Shown piece by piece: positions 1 to 10,020 of a stretch of 46,238 nucleotides of DNA; position 1 is the stretch's first letter, and every line of letters starts with the position of its first letter. This stretch comes from Bacteroidota bacterium (GTDB lineage: Bacteria > Bacteroidota > Rhodothermia > Rhodothermales > Bin80). The notes under the pieces were generated by a model. It saw nothing but the letters and a program-made list of their open reading frames with translations, was not told where the DNA came from and did no database searches. Made by a program: the position numbers and the translations under genes. The stretch covers positions 1 to 46,238 of the forward strand of contig JAPOUL010000080.1 of assembly GCA_026708685.1 (NCBI GenBank), read 5' to 3'.

Positions 1-62
1 AATGGATACGGTTGGAGTGGCTGTCTAACATGGTTACTCACGTATATAATTCCCATTTATTT

Positions 63-884
63 ATGCAAACATCTCTTCGAATTGCGGCTGTGCAAATGTG
101 TTCTGGGCAGGATATTGATGCAAATCTTTCCGAAGCAGAATCGCTCGTTAAACAGGCGGTTGAACAGGATGTCCAACTGGTTGCACTCCCAGAAAATTTC
201 TCCTACCTTGACCGAGAGGGCAAGAAAATTGATGTGGTCGAAAACCTTGAAGATGGTATTGCCGTCGGGCTGCTTCAGGAATTGGCCCGTTCTCATTCCA
301 TCTATATTGTAGGGGGAACCGTCCCACTGCTTGCCAACGAACGGGTGACCAATACATGCTTAGTGTTTGCTCCTGACGGTAGCATCTTAACGAGATACGA
401 CAAAATTCATCTGTTTGATATTGACTTGGATGAGCAGCACTCTTTCATGGAGTCCAAATATATTGAAGCGGGGTCTGAACCTGTAACTTTTGAGGCGTTC
501 GGAATACCCATGGGACTCAGTATCTGCTATGATTTGCGCTTTCCCGAGCTGTACAGGGTGTTGACCTCTCGTGGGGCTAGAATCCTCTATGTTCCATCTG
601 CCTTTACATGGCGCACGGGTGCCTATCATTGGCATGCTCTACTGCGAGCACGAGCCATTGAGAACCTCGCCTATGTGGTCGCTCCTGCCCAATTTGGACG
701 ACACAATGCTGAGCGTGAAAGCTTTGGACACTCAGTGATCATTGACCCTTGGGGGCACATTCTTGCACAAGCACCTGACCGATCATGCGTGATTGTGAGC
801 GAAATCGATTCTTCTTATCAGGACCTTCTTCGCTCTCGCCTACCCTGCCTCCATCACCGCCGTATCCATCACATTTCTGATTGA
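63..884 (+). CDS. Carbon-nitrogen hydrolase (Nit1/Nit2-like amidase)
   Basis: Nitrilase-superfamily enzyme of 273 residues, the usual size for the Nit branch that removes amide groups from small metabolites (deaminated glutathione in characterised members). The complete Glu-Lys-Cys catalytic triad is visible: E44 in ALPENFSY, K114 in YDKIHLFD and C155 in SICYDLRFPELYR. The C-terminal RLPCLHHRR is also typical of this branch. The frame stays open upstream to base 12, but the conserved fold begins at the methionine chosen here (LRIAAVQM), so the upstream extension is probably not translated. It is cytosolic, with no signal peptide. The following gene lies 254 bases away, so it is probably a single-gene unit. 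The family is certain; the substrate is inferred from the family. Confidence 0.9.
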   Translation: MQTSLRIAAVQMCSGQDIDANLSEAESLVKQAVEQDVQLVALPENFSYLDREGKKIDVVENLEDGIAVGLLQELARSHSIYIVGGTVPLLANERVTNTCLVFAPDGSILTRYDKIHLFDIDLDEQHSFMESKYIEAGSEPVTFEAFGIPMGLSICYDLRFPELYRVLTSRGARILYVPSAFTWRTGAYHWHALLRARAIENLAYVVAPAQFGRHNAERESFGHSVIIDPWGHILAQAPDRSCVIVSEIDSSYQDLLRSRLPCLHHRRIHHISD

Positions 885-1138
885 CCTCATGAGGTGATCT
901 TGTCATTTTGGACTCCAAAAATTCGTTTCAATGAACGACAATCCTTACTGTGATTAACAAAATCACTGTGCGACATTGTGTTCTAAATCAGAGAAAATGA
1001 CGCTGATTCTTATGACCATCCATAATTCTGAATCCAGAACCATTAATTGTCATTCCACACTGATGTATATTATCGTATCTGAGTGAATCCTCCCATAACA
1101 ATAATCGTGAAAACGACTACTTCTTCATTGTCATTCTC

Positions 1139-2959
1139 ATGCGCCTAGCTGCCGCACTTCCCCTGATTTTAGCAATCGTGATCTTCGCTCGATGTGATAG
1201 TTCCTTTGAACCGGATGTTGATGAATCACTTTCGGAGGAAGTTAGAGATAAGCGCATAAATACAGTGAAAACATGGTACTATTCAGAACTCTCTGAGAAA
1301 CAGAATGCCATTCCCGTTTTACCAGATGGTGCTGTCAGTAAAACCTTAAGCGATAGTACCATTGCATCAGTGTTAGCGGCAATGGTCAGTAAATATCCAC
1401 CGAATTGGGATATGGCTGAGACATGGAGTAATGGTCATGGAGGATTTTATATGGCGACGATTCTTGGATTTAACGAATCTACAACCAGTGCATCAGATAG
1501 CCGAATATCCGTCATTTGAACGTTTGTGGCAGATGTAGACTAAGATGGAAACATTCTTACTGGTCAACTTGTCGAATTTGTAAGTTTGGGACTTCAAATT
1601 TCTCTGTTCCAAGATTATGTGAAACGGTGGTTGGTTGGAGATTTTGGAGAGATGCACATCTTGGTAGCCGAGTACTCACTTGACTATGCTTCTACGCAAG
1701 CTTTTATTCATCAGCCCGACAAGAAGCCCAAAGCCATTGCAATGAAGTTAATCGTGAAATCCGAAATGGGAAAGGTGCAAGGAACAACTTCTTGTTGGGT
1801 TAGCGATGATTACTCTATTGAAATGTGTTCACCGACTCCTGTGGGGATGCCTGAATCAGGGGAATGCGTTGAGACCAGAACGATTGAAGTTACCTGCGTT
1901 CTATCCCATGATGGTGGGGGCGGTTGCACAATATGTGGAGGTAGTGGGGGTGGGGGCGGCGGTAGCGGAAATGGTGGGGGCGGTGGTGGTTGTACCTCGT
2001 GTGGAGACAATGGAGATTCTAATGATCTTCCCAAGCCTGGAGATCAAGACGAGGGAAATAAGGAGCAACTGAGGCTTGTTTGTGATGAATCCGTTCAGCG
2101 TGGGTCTACAGGTGGTTGTAAGATTATATCAAAGAACGAATCTATTCAAGTAAAATCTTACACTTTCACATGGTCATCCAGTTTGGGCGGAAGTAACAAT
2201 ACGTATGGTTGGGTAGGAACTGCAACGGAAACAGTCAAAATTACCGTTAAAGCATCCACAGGTTGGACTAAAACTGCCGAAATAAAAGTCACCGACAGAG
2301 ATTGGCCTGGCCCTTCGGGAAAATTGAATATTACTCCAATGTATACCTCAGAACCAAGAAGTCGTAGTTCTACGGTTGTTGGTTTATATCGGTTGGTAGC
2401 GGAAACTAAACTGGATGAAAGTATTTCCCATGGATCGGGTCCATGGGCAGGACGTTTCTACATTGGTTACGCTCCGAGTATTCAGGGTGAACTTCATGTA
2501 GCCAAAGATTTTGACACTCGTCCATCTCAACGTTCAAGCCTACCGGAATACTCACTTAATGGTACGTTATGCCCGCCTGTCATACAAAGTGGTGTTTCCT
2601 CAGCTAGCTATTGGTACGTCAATTCTAAGTGCGGTCGTTTATCTGCTGTTGAGGGGTTTCGGTTAGAAATAATTCAGCACGAAAAGGAACATGCAGCTGG
2701 ATATCAGCAGTGCCTTGACAGTCCTACGACAAAGCAGCTATTCAAAGATCTGGAGAAAGTAACTGGTACGCGTGCAGATGTTACATTCCACTCGTCAAAT
2801 AATCAAGGCATGTGGAGGGTTTTTCTTCGCAAACTTTTAGCATCTGGACATTGGGCTTCGGCGGTCAATTATTCCAAGGCCTTTTATCAATATCATACGG
2901 AATGGGTTTATGCTATGCCGTCTGGCGGTGGACATAGTGGTTCAAACACTCCGTGTTAA
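1139..2959 (+). pseudogene. Secreted Ig-like/HExxH protein gene interrupted by two in-frame stops
   Basis: One reading frame of about 606 codons, interrupted by TGA at 1517-1519 and TAA at 1541-1543. No frame change occurs, and the codons between and after the stops (TFVADVD, then DGNILTGQLVEFVS) read as normal protein, so both stops look like point mutations (TGG to TGA; CAA or GAA to TAA). The N-terminus is a hydrophobic secretion signal ending near FARCDSS, a weak lipobox. After the stops come a glycine-rich linker bounded by CTIC and CTSC (about 1925-2010), an Ig/PKD-like stretch with the CDESVQRGSTGGC pattern (about 2070-2310), and a C-terminal region with HEKEH (about 2680), which fits the HExxH zinc-protease signature. 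An internal restart at TTG 1586 is possible but would lack a signal peptide. The protease function is a guess from one motif. Confidence 0.7.
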
Positions 2960-2984
2960 TCTACTATACTATATCATTGAACAA

Positions 2985-3659
2985 ATGACACATTTTTTCG
3001 CTCTATTTTGCTTTACCACTCTGTTATGCCTACATCCATTCGGGTCTAACCAAATCGTACTCGCACAGGAACAGGAACCCGTGAACCCTCTACATGAAGG
3101 TATGATCTTAGAGCAAGGTATGTGGGTCCCACCAACTCCTGAATCAGCACTGCGAGCACTGATTAATTCAGATGGATATGATACATTTTGGGCAGTTGCT
3201 GCAATTTTGAACCAATCCCACAAATCTTACTCCCCTTCCGAACTGGATGCATTCGCTGATGAGGTAGTGAGAGTTTTTAATGAAGACCCTGGATGGCCAT
3301 CCGCAAATGCTGCCGAGGCACTTGGGCTGGGAGGCCGATGTGATTTGATTATAGATATATACGAATCAAACGATCAGAATCCCACACGCCATTCAACATC
3401 TCTATTGTTTAATATGTTAGGTCGATGTGCTAATGGAGGACTTGACTATTTATGGCATGTTTTTTCAACCAGTGAAAAACCTCCCGTTTGTAATGAAAAT
3501 CCGCGTGGAGATTTTGAAATTCTTGATTTTAATTACTGTGATCTTCAGAGAGGAACATGGTGTTTAGCTGGATTTGAGTTAATCGATCGGCCGGGAGGGC
3601 CCTCTCAGGATGATTGGGATAAACGCTGTTATAGGCCATACTTCATTGAATCCCACTGA
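2985..3659 (+). CDS. Secreted protein of unknown function
   Basis: Protein of 224 residues that I do not recognise. It starts at the methionine of MTHFFALFCF, which begins a clear signal peptide ending near VLAQEQE. The frame extends upstream to 2910, but that part overlaps the preceding pseudogene and precedes the signal peptide. The mature part is mostly helical-looking, with acidic patches (SELDAFADEVVRVFNEDPGW) and six to seven cysteines, consistent with a disulfide-bonded periplasmic or secreted protein. It follows the broken secreted-protein gene by 25 bases on the same strand and was probably its operon partner. Whether it is still expressed or useful after the upstream gene decayed cannot be told. 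Confidence 0.6.
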   Translation: MTHFFALFCFTTLLCLHPFGSNQIVLAQEQEPVNPLHEGMILEQGMWVPPTPESALRALINSDGYDTFWAVAAILNQSHKSYSPSELDAFADEVVRVFNEDPGWPSANAAEALGLGGRCDLIIDIYESNDQNPTRHSTSLLFNMLGRCANGGLDYLWHVFSTSEKPPVCNENPRGDFEILDFNYCDLQRGTWCLAGFELIDRPGGPSQDDWDKRCYRPYFIESH

Positions 3660-3678
3660 TAGGACTTGACATAGAAAT

Positions 3679-5128
3679 TCATTCGGCCATGTATCCTCGT
3701 TTCTTATTTTCTCGGCGCAATCCACTGAGCGTGTAGATATTGCTTTTAAGCTGGTTACAGGGACCGCATAACAAGATACGTTTTGATATGTGGTTCACTC
3801 CTCCATCTGTTCTTGGCATATTATGATCCAGCTGCAGGTATCTTGGATCATCAAATACTCGGTCACAGCCTTGACATTTTATTCCCTGTCTGCTAAGAAG
3901 AATCTCGTACATTTCTGCACGCGTCATTTTCCGTCCAGGAGGTTCTTTGGCCTCATCATACTTCACTGGCAAAAATGGTACTGCCTTCTGCTTATCATCT
4001 GTCCGATCTGGAAGTTCTTGGGTGTAGTTGACCTTTCCAAAAACTCCAACTTCTTTTTGGAGTCTATCCACGACCACCTCCTGCACCTTATCCCATATAT
4101 CAATGCCTACCCATTGGCGATTTAGGTGCTCAGCGGCTACACAAGTAGTAGCACAACCAGCAAAGGAATCCAAGATCATATCTCCCTCGTTGCTACTGGC
4201 CTTAATGATCCGATCGTAAAGTGCCAAGGGCTTTTGAGTAGGGTATCCAGTACGTTGCTTGGCCTGAGAATTGAGGGCAGGAATGTCCGTCCATATACAA
4301 TTCAAGGTTTTTCCTTTCTGCTCATCTAAGTATCGGATCTGGCGAGGAACATTGCCTGACTTAGTCTGGACAACACGACCACTTTCGATTTCTTGGTCCA
4401 TCTCTATGTTATAGTAACTCCCATGACTTCATAGGTACAGTTGGATTGAGGATCTTGTATGGGGGCATTGATTGCTGTAAGTTGGTAAAGCCTGCCATGA
4501 GCATCAATGTTAGAGTATTTCTTTTTTGTTTTTTCGTCCAGATGATTTAGATCATATGGAATCGTGACGGCCTGTGGATTCCATACAAAATGGTTTGTCT
4601 TTGAATATCTCAGGATGATATCAGCATCTTTTGCCAATCCCTTTGTCAAGTTTCCCTTGCGAGTGATTGTTCGTTGCCAAACAATTTCATTTCGAAAATT
4701 TTTATATCCAAAAATTGCATCCATAACTGCTTTCAAGTAGTGTGAAGCAGTTGGATCACAATGTAGATACATGCTACCAGTTGGCTTCAAGAGTCTGTGC
4801 ATTTCAAGTAAACGCACGGCCATGAAGCACATATATGTACCCATGCCGTCTGAGTGAGCATACCGAGCGGATTCAATAGCCTCAATGAGCTTCGGATAGT
4901 CATCGGTCAATTGATCTACCCAGTCTTGATGTACATCCTGCTCCCAGCTCCAGCGATCCTGAAATTTTGCACAGCTGCCAATGAATCTGGTGTAGCATGA
5001 AAATCTTTCCCCTTATTGAATGGTGGATCAGTAGCAATCAAGTCTACCGATTCACTGTTCATTGAACGAAGAAACTTCAGGTTGTTTCCGTGAAAAAGAG
5101 TGCGATTTTTCCAATTAGGAGTACTCAT
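3679..5128 (-). pseudogene. DNA methyltransferase-HNH endonuclease fusion, frameshifted
   Basis: Remains of an adenine/cytosine-N DNA methyltransferase of the beta type with a C-terminal HNH nuclease domain. The N-terminal piece (5128 down to about 4970) has the catalytic DPPFNKG. A frameshift near 4965-4975 moves the reading to FQDRWSWEQDV, and one missing base restores AAGAKFQDRW. The middle frame runs to a TAG at 4404-4406 that sits where GVTxxWRWTK is expected (TGG to TAG). A second shift at about 4380-4400 leads to the last frame, with PTQKP, the SAM-binding LDSFAGCATT, and an HNH zinc-finger-like domain (CQGC, LDHNMPRTDGG, CGPCN). All three pieces are in different frames on one strand in the correct order, so this is one decayed gene. 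The HNH piece alone has an intact frame of 240 codons but starts mid-protein. Confidence 0.88.
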
Positions 5129-5556
5129 TTAGAGCAATACTTCACTATGATTTTTGAATGGCTTGACCGAGTACGTGAGTCTAACCCATTCCCTGAAACC
5201 AGATCCATAAACTCCATCGCTTTCCTACTTTATCTCAATTAGACTACTCATCTGATCAATCGTATCTAATTCACAGACATGATAGCGACCGTCAAATTCA
5301 AAATCAATGATTCAGATGTTTCATGCTGATCGATTCATCAATGCCTGCATATGCACGCTTGACCATAGAGAAGACAAAATCAAACCATCGGATTGGCTAA
5401 ACCCTTCACGTATCTTGAGTAGAATGGATTCACTGTATCAGGATTTACATTACATAGCCCAATATACGACTAACGTTGATATGTATATACCTAAGTGCCC
5501 TTATCCGTTGAACTCAGCATTCAATCTTGCACCATTGCTGTATTATATTTGAGCCG

Positions 5557-5642
5557 TTTGCAAAACCTCTTGGTGAACTATAGAAAATGCGTCACAGGTG
5601 CTTCAGAGCAATATTTCTACGAAAACTCTGAGGTTTTGCAAA
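5557..5642. repeat. Inverted repeat, 13-bp perfect arms (possible MITE or IS remnant)
   Basis: TTTGCAAAACCTC at 5557-5569 is the exact reverse complement of GAGGTTTTGCAAA at 5630-5642, with 60 bases between them. No reading frame lies inside. The loop is too long and the T-run too weak for an ordinary terminator. The arms resemble insertion-sequence ends, so a miniature element or a collapsed IS is the best guess. No target-site duplication was identified. Confidence 0.45.
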
Positions 5643-5909
5643 AGCTTCATTTGTAATGGCTTTTTCTTGATCTTATTGGTTTTAGAATCCAGAACCTACA
5701 ATACAAACTTAACTGAATGATCCACGACGAGTACCTTGCTTATTCATAGAGTCAATATTTTTTACGTCAATGACATTGAACCATTGCGTTATGGGTAAAA
5801 TAGATTCTTCTACAAAAAATGAAAGTTTTTCAAAATGTTCTATTCGTTGTCACATGCGATATATTTCCCTTATTGATTGATAGAGTACACTGAAAAAATG
5901 GATTCATTA

Positions 5910-5940
5910 TTGGTTTATGCCGTCAAATATCGTATCTTTA
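5910..5940 (+). promoter_or_regulatory. Bacteroidota-type promoter candidate for the Vps10/BNR gene
   Basis: TTGG at 5910-5913 and TATCTTTA at 5933-5940 are separated by 19 bases. This is close to the Bacteroidota TTTG-N19-21-TAnnTTTG promoter, and it lies 35 bases before the ATG at 5976. It is a pattern match only. Confidence 0.3.
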
Positions 5941-5975
5941 TCCGTTCATCATTATTCGGAAATCAATCTAATCTC

Positions 5976-8900
5976 ATGAACAGAATCTTTCATACTCTTC
6001 TTTTTCTCCTGTTGGTCTTCACAATTCCTGTCTCAGCACAGGAAAGTCCGATCAGTGAAACCGATTTTTCTGGTATTAAATTGCGTAATGTAGGCCCAGC
6101 ATTCACCTCTGGCCGTATTGCCGATCTAGCCATGCACCCCGATGATGATAATGTGTGGTACGTCGCAGTGGGTAGTGGTGGCGTGTGGAAAACGGTGAAC
6201 GCCGGAACCACCTGGGAATCACTGTTTGATGGCCAGACATCCTATTCCACTGGTGCTATCACACTTGACCCCAGCAATCCTCATACCGTCTGGGTTGGAA
6301 CCGGTGAAAATGTCGGTGGACGGCATGTTGGCTACGGCGATGGCATCTATCGTAGCAACGATGGTGGGCAGACTTGGGAACACATGGGACTCAAAGAATC
6401 CCGACATATCTCTCGCATCGTCGTTCATCCAGACAACAGTGATGTCATTTGGGTCGCAGCTCAGGGGCCCCTCTGGAATAGTGGTGGTGAGCGGGGACTT
6501 TATATGAGTTCAGATGGTGGGCAATCTTGGGAGCGTACCCTTGGTGATGATCAGTGGGTAGGCGTTACAGATGTGGTTCTAGACCCACGCAATCCCGCAG
6601 TGCTCTATGCGGCCACTTGGCAAAGACATAGAAATGTTGCTGCATACATGGGGGGTGGACCTGGAAGTGGACTCCATAAAAGTACCGATGGAGGTCAAAC
6701 ATGGAAAGCACTGACCAAAGGAATTCCAAAATCCAATTTAGGTAAAATTGGTCTTGCCATTTCTCCGCAAAATCCAGACATTGTCTATGCAGCCATTGAA
6801 CTGGATGTACGAACTGGGGGCATCTTTATGTCCGCCGACCGCGGTGCCTCATGGGAAAAAATGTCAGATGCTGTAGCTGGTGCTACAGGTCCTCATTATT
6901 ATCAGGAAATCTATGCATCTCCTCATAAAGAAGGCACCATTTACCTCATGGATGTGCGAGTGCAGGTGTCTCACGACCATGGACGGACCTTTTATCGGAT
7001 GAGTGGGACCGATAAGCATGTGGACAACCATGCCATGGGCTTTCGGATGGATGATCCCGACTATATTCTCATGGGAACCGATGGAGGCCTTTTCCAGACC
7101 TTTGATGGAACAAAGTCTTGGGACTTTATCGGCAATCTGCCAGTCACTCAGTATTACAAGGTCGCTGTTGATGACTCCGAACCCTTCTATCGCATTTTTG
7201 GTGGTACCCAGGATAATGGATCCCATGGCGGGCCCTCACGCACAGTGAGCAATCGTGGAATCCGAAACTCCGACTGGTTTATGACCTTGGGCGGAGATGG
7301 GCATCAGTCAGCCGTAGAACCCGGTAATCCAGACATTATCTATGCTCAATCTCAGCAAGGTCGCTTACACCGCGTAGATATGATTACCCGTGAGCAGACC
7401 CTGATCCAGCCTCAGGCCCTTGCCGGAGACAAGCACGAACGCTATAATTGGGATGCTCCCATTTTGGTCAGCCCCCATGTTCCAACGACAATCTATTTTG
7501 CGTCCTATCGCGTCTGGAAATCAACGAACAGGGGCGATAGCTGGGTTGCCATTTCAGAAGACCTCACCCGCGATCAGGAGCGTATTGAGCTTCCCATCAT
7601 GGGACGCGTGCAGAGTTATGACAATCCATGGGATTTTTACGCCATGTCGGTCTACAATACGATTACGTCTTTGGCCGAGTCCCCCCAGGAAGCTGGACTG
7701 TTGTACGCAGGCACTGATGATGGACTCATTCAGGTGACCGAAAATGATGGCGAAAGCTGGCGCATGATGGAGGTTGGAGACATTGACGGAATCCCCTCGG
7801 GTGCCTTTGTGAATCATCTGTATGCTGATATGCATGACGGCGATGTCGTGTATGCTGCTCTGGATCATCACAAATTTGGTGATCTCTCCCCCTATCTGAT
7901 TAAAAGCAGTGACCGGGGCATGTCCTGGGAATCCATCACTGGAAACCTGCCCGATCGGACGCTGATCTGGCGTATCGTTCAAGATCATGTCAACCCCGAT
8001 CTCTTATTTGTCGCAACAGAGTTTGGGATCTACTTCACCGTTGATGGAGGACAGTACTGGACGAAAGTTGCATCGGATGCAAATATTTCATTTAGAGATA
8101 TTGTCATTCAGCGCCGAGAAAATGATGTCGTAGGAGCATCCTTTGGACGTGGCTTTTTCATCCTTGACGATTTTACTCCTCTGCGTGATCTAAACGAGGA
8201 AATTCTCGCACAGGATGGACATCTATTTGCACCCCGGACCGCACACTTGTTCCAGGAACTCAATCTTGATGGTACATCCCAAGGAACGAATTTCTTCGGT
8301 GCTCCCAATCCTCCATTTGGTGCTACCTTCACCTATTACCTGAAAGAGGGTTCACAGACACTCAAAGAAGCACGCAAGGAGCGAGAAAAAGAGATGGATG
8401 CAGATGAAGATATTCCATTCCCCGGATGGGATGCATTGGATGCCGAGATCAACGAAGTCAAAGATCAAGTCTTTATTGTTGTCCAAGACTCAGATGGACA
8501 TGTGGCTGGACGCGTTTCCGGTAGCACATCCAAAGGCATGCATCGTGCAACATGGGATCTGCGGTATCCATCAGCCGCTGTCATCACCCCTGGTGATAAT
8601 CAGGAAAGCAACTGGAGTCGCTATTTAGCTACCCCTGGAACGTACACCGCCACATTGGTGAAGGTGAGTGATGGGGTTGAGTCCACACTCTCAGGACCCG
8701 TTTCCTTTGAGGTTGATCTGTTGCATACCCCTGCAGTGGAAGGAAAAACCCCAGATGCCATCAATGCCTATCGCGTGAGGGTTGCCTCTCTAATGCAACG
8801 GGCCAGTATGTTTTCTGAATCTCTGGAAGATCACACCCAACATATAGAGGCTATGCAGACGGCTCATGAGCGTGCACCGCATCCATCTTCCGATTTGGTC

Positions 8901-9197
8901 ACCCAACTTCATGCTGCACATGCAACACTTCTGGGAATCACCCAAAACCTGAGCGGCTATGAATCAAAACAGGCCCCTGGAGAACGAGACATGCCCACCG
9001 TCATGTCACGGTTGTTTGTGGGACAAAGTGGACTTCGTACGACCTACGGTCCCACCGACTTACACGAGCAAACGCTCAATACAGGAGAAGCACAACTCAC
9101 AGAACTGGAATCATCACTTGCCTCCTTTATTGAAACCGTGCTTCCAGAACTTACTAGTGCACTGGAGGCTACTGACGCACCTCCAATCATGAAATAG
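5976..9197 (+). CDS. Secreted Vps10/sortilin-type BNR-repeat protein
   Basis: Large exported protein of 1073 residues, annotated in many relatives as a glycosyl hydrolase or Vps10-domain protein; the true substrate is unknown. The start is placed at MNRIFHTLLF because it begins a standard signal peptide ending VSAQES; the frame is open upstream to 5877. The N-terminal two thirds hold about ten or eleven Asp-box/BNR repeats of the S-x-D-x-G-x-x-W type, for example SNDGGQTWEHM, SSDGGQSWERT, STDGGQTWKAL and SSDRGMSWESI, which build tandem beta-propellers. After about residue 770 comes a non-repetitive part with an Ig-like, FlgD-type stretch (MHRATWDLRYP) and a helical C-terminal tail. The stop lies 4 bases from the stop of the convergent YceI gene. 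Peptidase or glycosidase activity should not be assumed from the propeller alone. Confidence 0.85.
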   Translation: MNRIFHTLLFLLLVFTIPVSAQESPISETDFSGIKLRNVGPAFTSGRIADLAMHPDDDNVWYVAVGSGGVWKTVNAGTTWESLFDGQTSYSTGAITLDPSNPHTVWVGTGENVGGRHVGYGDGIYRSNDGGQTWEHMGLKESRHISRIVVHPDNSDVIWVAAQGPLWNSGGERGLYMSSDGGQSWERTLGDDQWVGVTDVVLDPRNPAVLYAATWQRHRNVAAYMGGGPGSGLHKSTDGGQTWKALTKGIPKSNLGKIGLAISPQNPDIVYAAIELDVRTGGIFMSADRGASWEKMSDAVAGATGPHYYQEIYASPHKEGTIYLMDVRVQVSHDHGRTFYRMSGTDKHVDNHAMGFRMDDPDYILMGTDGGLFQTFDGTKSWDFIGNLPVTQYYKVAVDDSEPFYRIFGGTQDNGSHGGPSRTVSNRGIRNSDWFMTLGGDGHQSAVEPGNPDIIYAQSQQGRLHRVDMITREQTLIQPQALAGDKHERYNWDAPILVSPHVPTTIYFASYRVWKSTNRGDSWVAISEDLTRDQERIELPIMGRVQSYDNPWDFYAMSVYNTITSLAESPQEAGLLYAGTDDGLIQVTENDGESWRMMEVGDIDGIPSGAFVNHLYADMHDGDVVYAALDHHKFGDLSPYLIKSSDRGMSWESITGNLPDRTLIWRIVQDHVNPDLLFVATEFGIYFTVDGGQYWTKVASDANISFRDIVIQRRENDVVGASFGRGFFILDDFTPLRDLNEEILAQDGHLFAPRTAHLFQELNLDGTSQGTNFFGAPNPPFGATFTYYLKEGSQTLKEARKEREKEMDADEDIPFPGWDALDAEINEVKDQVFIVVQDSDGHVAGRVSGSTSKGMHRATWDLRYPSAAVITPGDNQESNWSRYLATPGTYTATLVKVSDGVESTLSGPVSFEVDLLHTPAVEGKTPDAINAYRVRVASLMQRASMFSESLEDHTQHIEAMQTAHERAPHPSSDLVTQLHAAHATLLGITQNLSGYESKQAPGERDMPTVMSRLFVGQSGLRTTYGPTDLHEQTLNTGEAQLTELESSLASFIETVLPELTSALEATDAPPIMK

Positions 9198-9201
9198 CTG
9201 C

Positions 9202-9783
9202 CTATTGCGACGGGACGGCGATGAGTTCAAACGAAATGACGAGTTCATCGCCCGTCCTGTAGGCACCAAACATGAGAGAAGGGGGCTTAAGGCCGTAGTC
9301 GGACATAAGGATGGCATGCTGTCCAGTAAAGTGCATTTTCTCATTCTCGGAACGAATGCCCTCAACAGGAACCATAATCTCCTTGGTTTCGGCGGCAATC
9401 GTAAGGTTTCCAGTGGTGTTGAGCGAAAAAGTGCTGTCGTTCATCATAGCAACATCTGACACAGAGAGGAGCTCATACATGATTTCTGGGTAATCATCCG
9501 CTTTCAGTGCACCGTACATTCCCCGATCCATGATTGGACTCTTACGGCTTTTCATCATCTTGGAAGGGATGACGAGTACTGCCGAGTCCACGCTTCCTTC
9601 ATCATTGACGGTGACCGAGCCATCAATCTGGGTTGCATAGACCGACCACTCAGGGGTTTGATTGGAAGTACCATCCACTTGAATAGTGCTCTCGGGAGCG
9701 ATCATGTAATCGACCTGTGCATTCACGTGTGCATGTAAGACCACGATCAGCAATGATGCACAGAGTAAAGACTTGAAATTCAT
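9202..9783 (-). CDS. YceI-like secreted protein
   Basis: Exported protein of 193 residues with the YceI lipocalin-like beta-barrel layout, a fold that binds isoprenoid-type lipids in characterised members. The signal peptide is visible at the chosen start (MNFKSLLCAS to HVNAQ), and a second ATG lies three codons upstream at 9792. The mature part follows the family order: an opening IAPESTIQVDGTSN segment, the central KSPIMDRGMYGALKADDYPEIMY (the family's helix and strand around the conserved hydroxyl/aspartate pair), and a closing VISFELIAV strand. It converges on the Vps10/BNR gene with only 4 bases between stops. No regulatory sequence was identified. The ligand is unknown. Confidence 0.8.
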   Translation of the reverse strand: MNFKSLLCASLLIVVLHAHVNAQVDYMIAPESTIQVDGTSNQTPEWSVYATQIDGSVTVNDEGSVDSAVLVIPSKMMKSRKSPIMDRGMYGALKADDYPEIMYELLSVSDVAMMNDSTFSLNTTGNLTIAAETKEIMVPVEGIRSENEKMHFTGQHAILMSDYGLKPPSLMFGAYRTGDELVISFELIAVPSQ

Positions 9784-10020
9784 AGGAGTCATGATGATGA
9801 TAAATTGGTTTATTCTTTTTAGTACGAAAAGAGAAATTTGTTCAATTCCAATACTTGATGGCTGGCAATCATTCTCAATGGTTCCTTCCAATGCATCCAC
9901 AAACACTCGGAGATTACATAAAGATGGAGGAGAAGTCCGTTACTTTCTTAAGAATCAGATCATCTGCAACGTGAATAGATTCATGTTGAGACGATCAAAT
10001 TTGATCAAAAACGATAGATC

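Larger units (their letters stand above)
5129..5975. other. Intergenic region with no convincing gene
   Basis: This 847-base gap separates the methyltransferase pseudogene from the Vps10-type gene. An 81-codon frame at 5307-5552 (plus) has no recognisable motif, and I do not support it. The supported contents are an inverted-repeat element at 5557-5642 and a promoter-like pair at 5910-5940. Confidence 0.5.

Noticed and set aside
884-895. 12-base palindrome ACCTCATGAGGT after the amidase stop
   Set aside because: No loop and no T-run follow, so it does not qualify as a terminator; it is probably coincidental.
5307-5552. 81-codon plus-strand frame in the gap before the Vps10-type gene
   Set aside because: No motif, no recognisable composition and no neighbour support; it is likely a chance frame in noncoding sequence.
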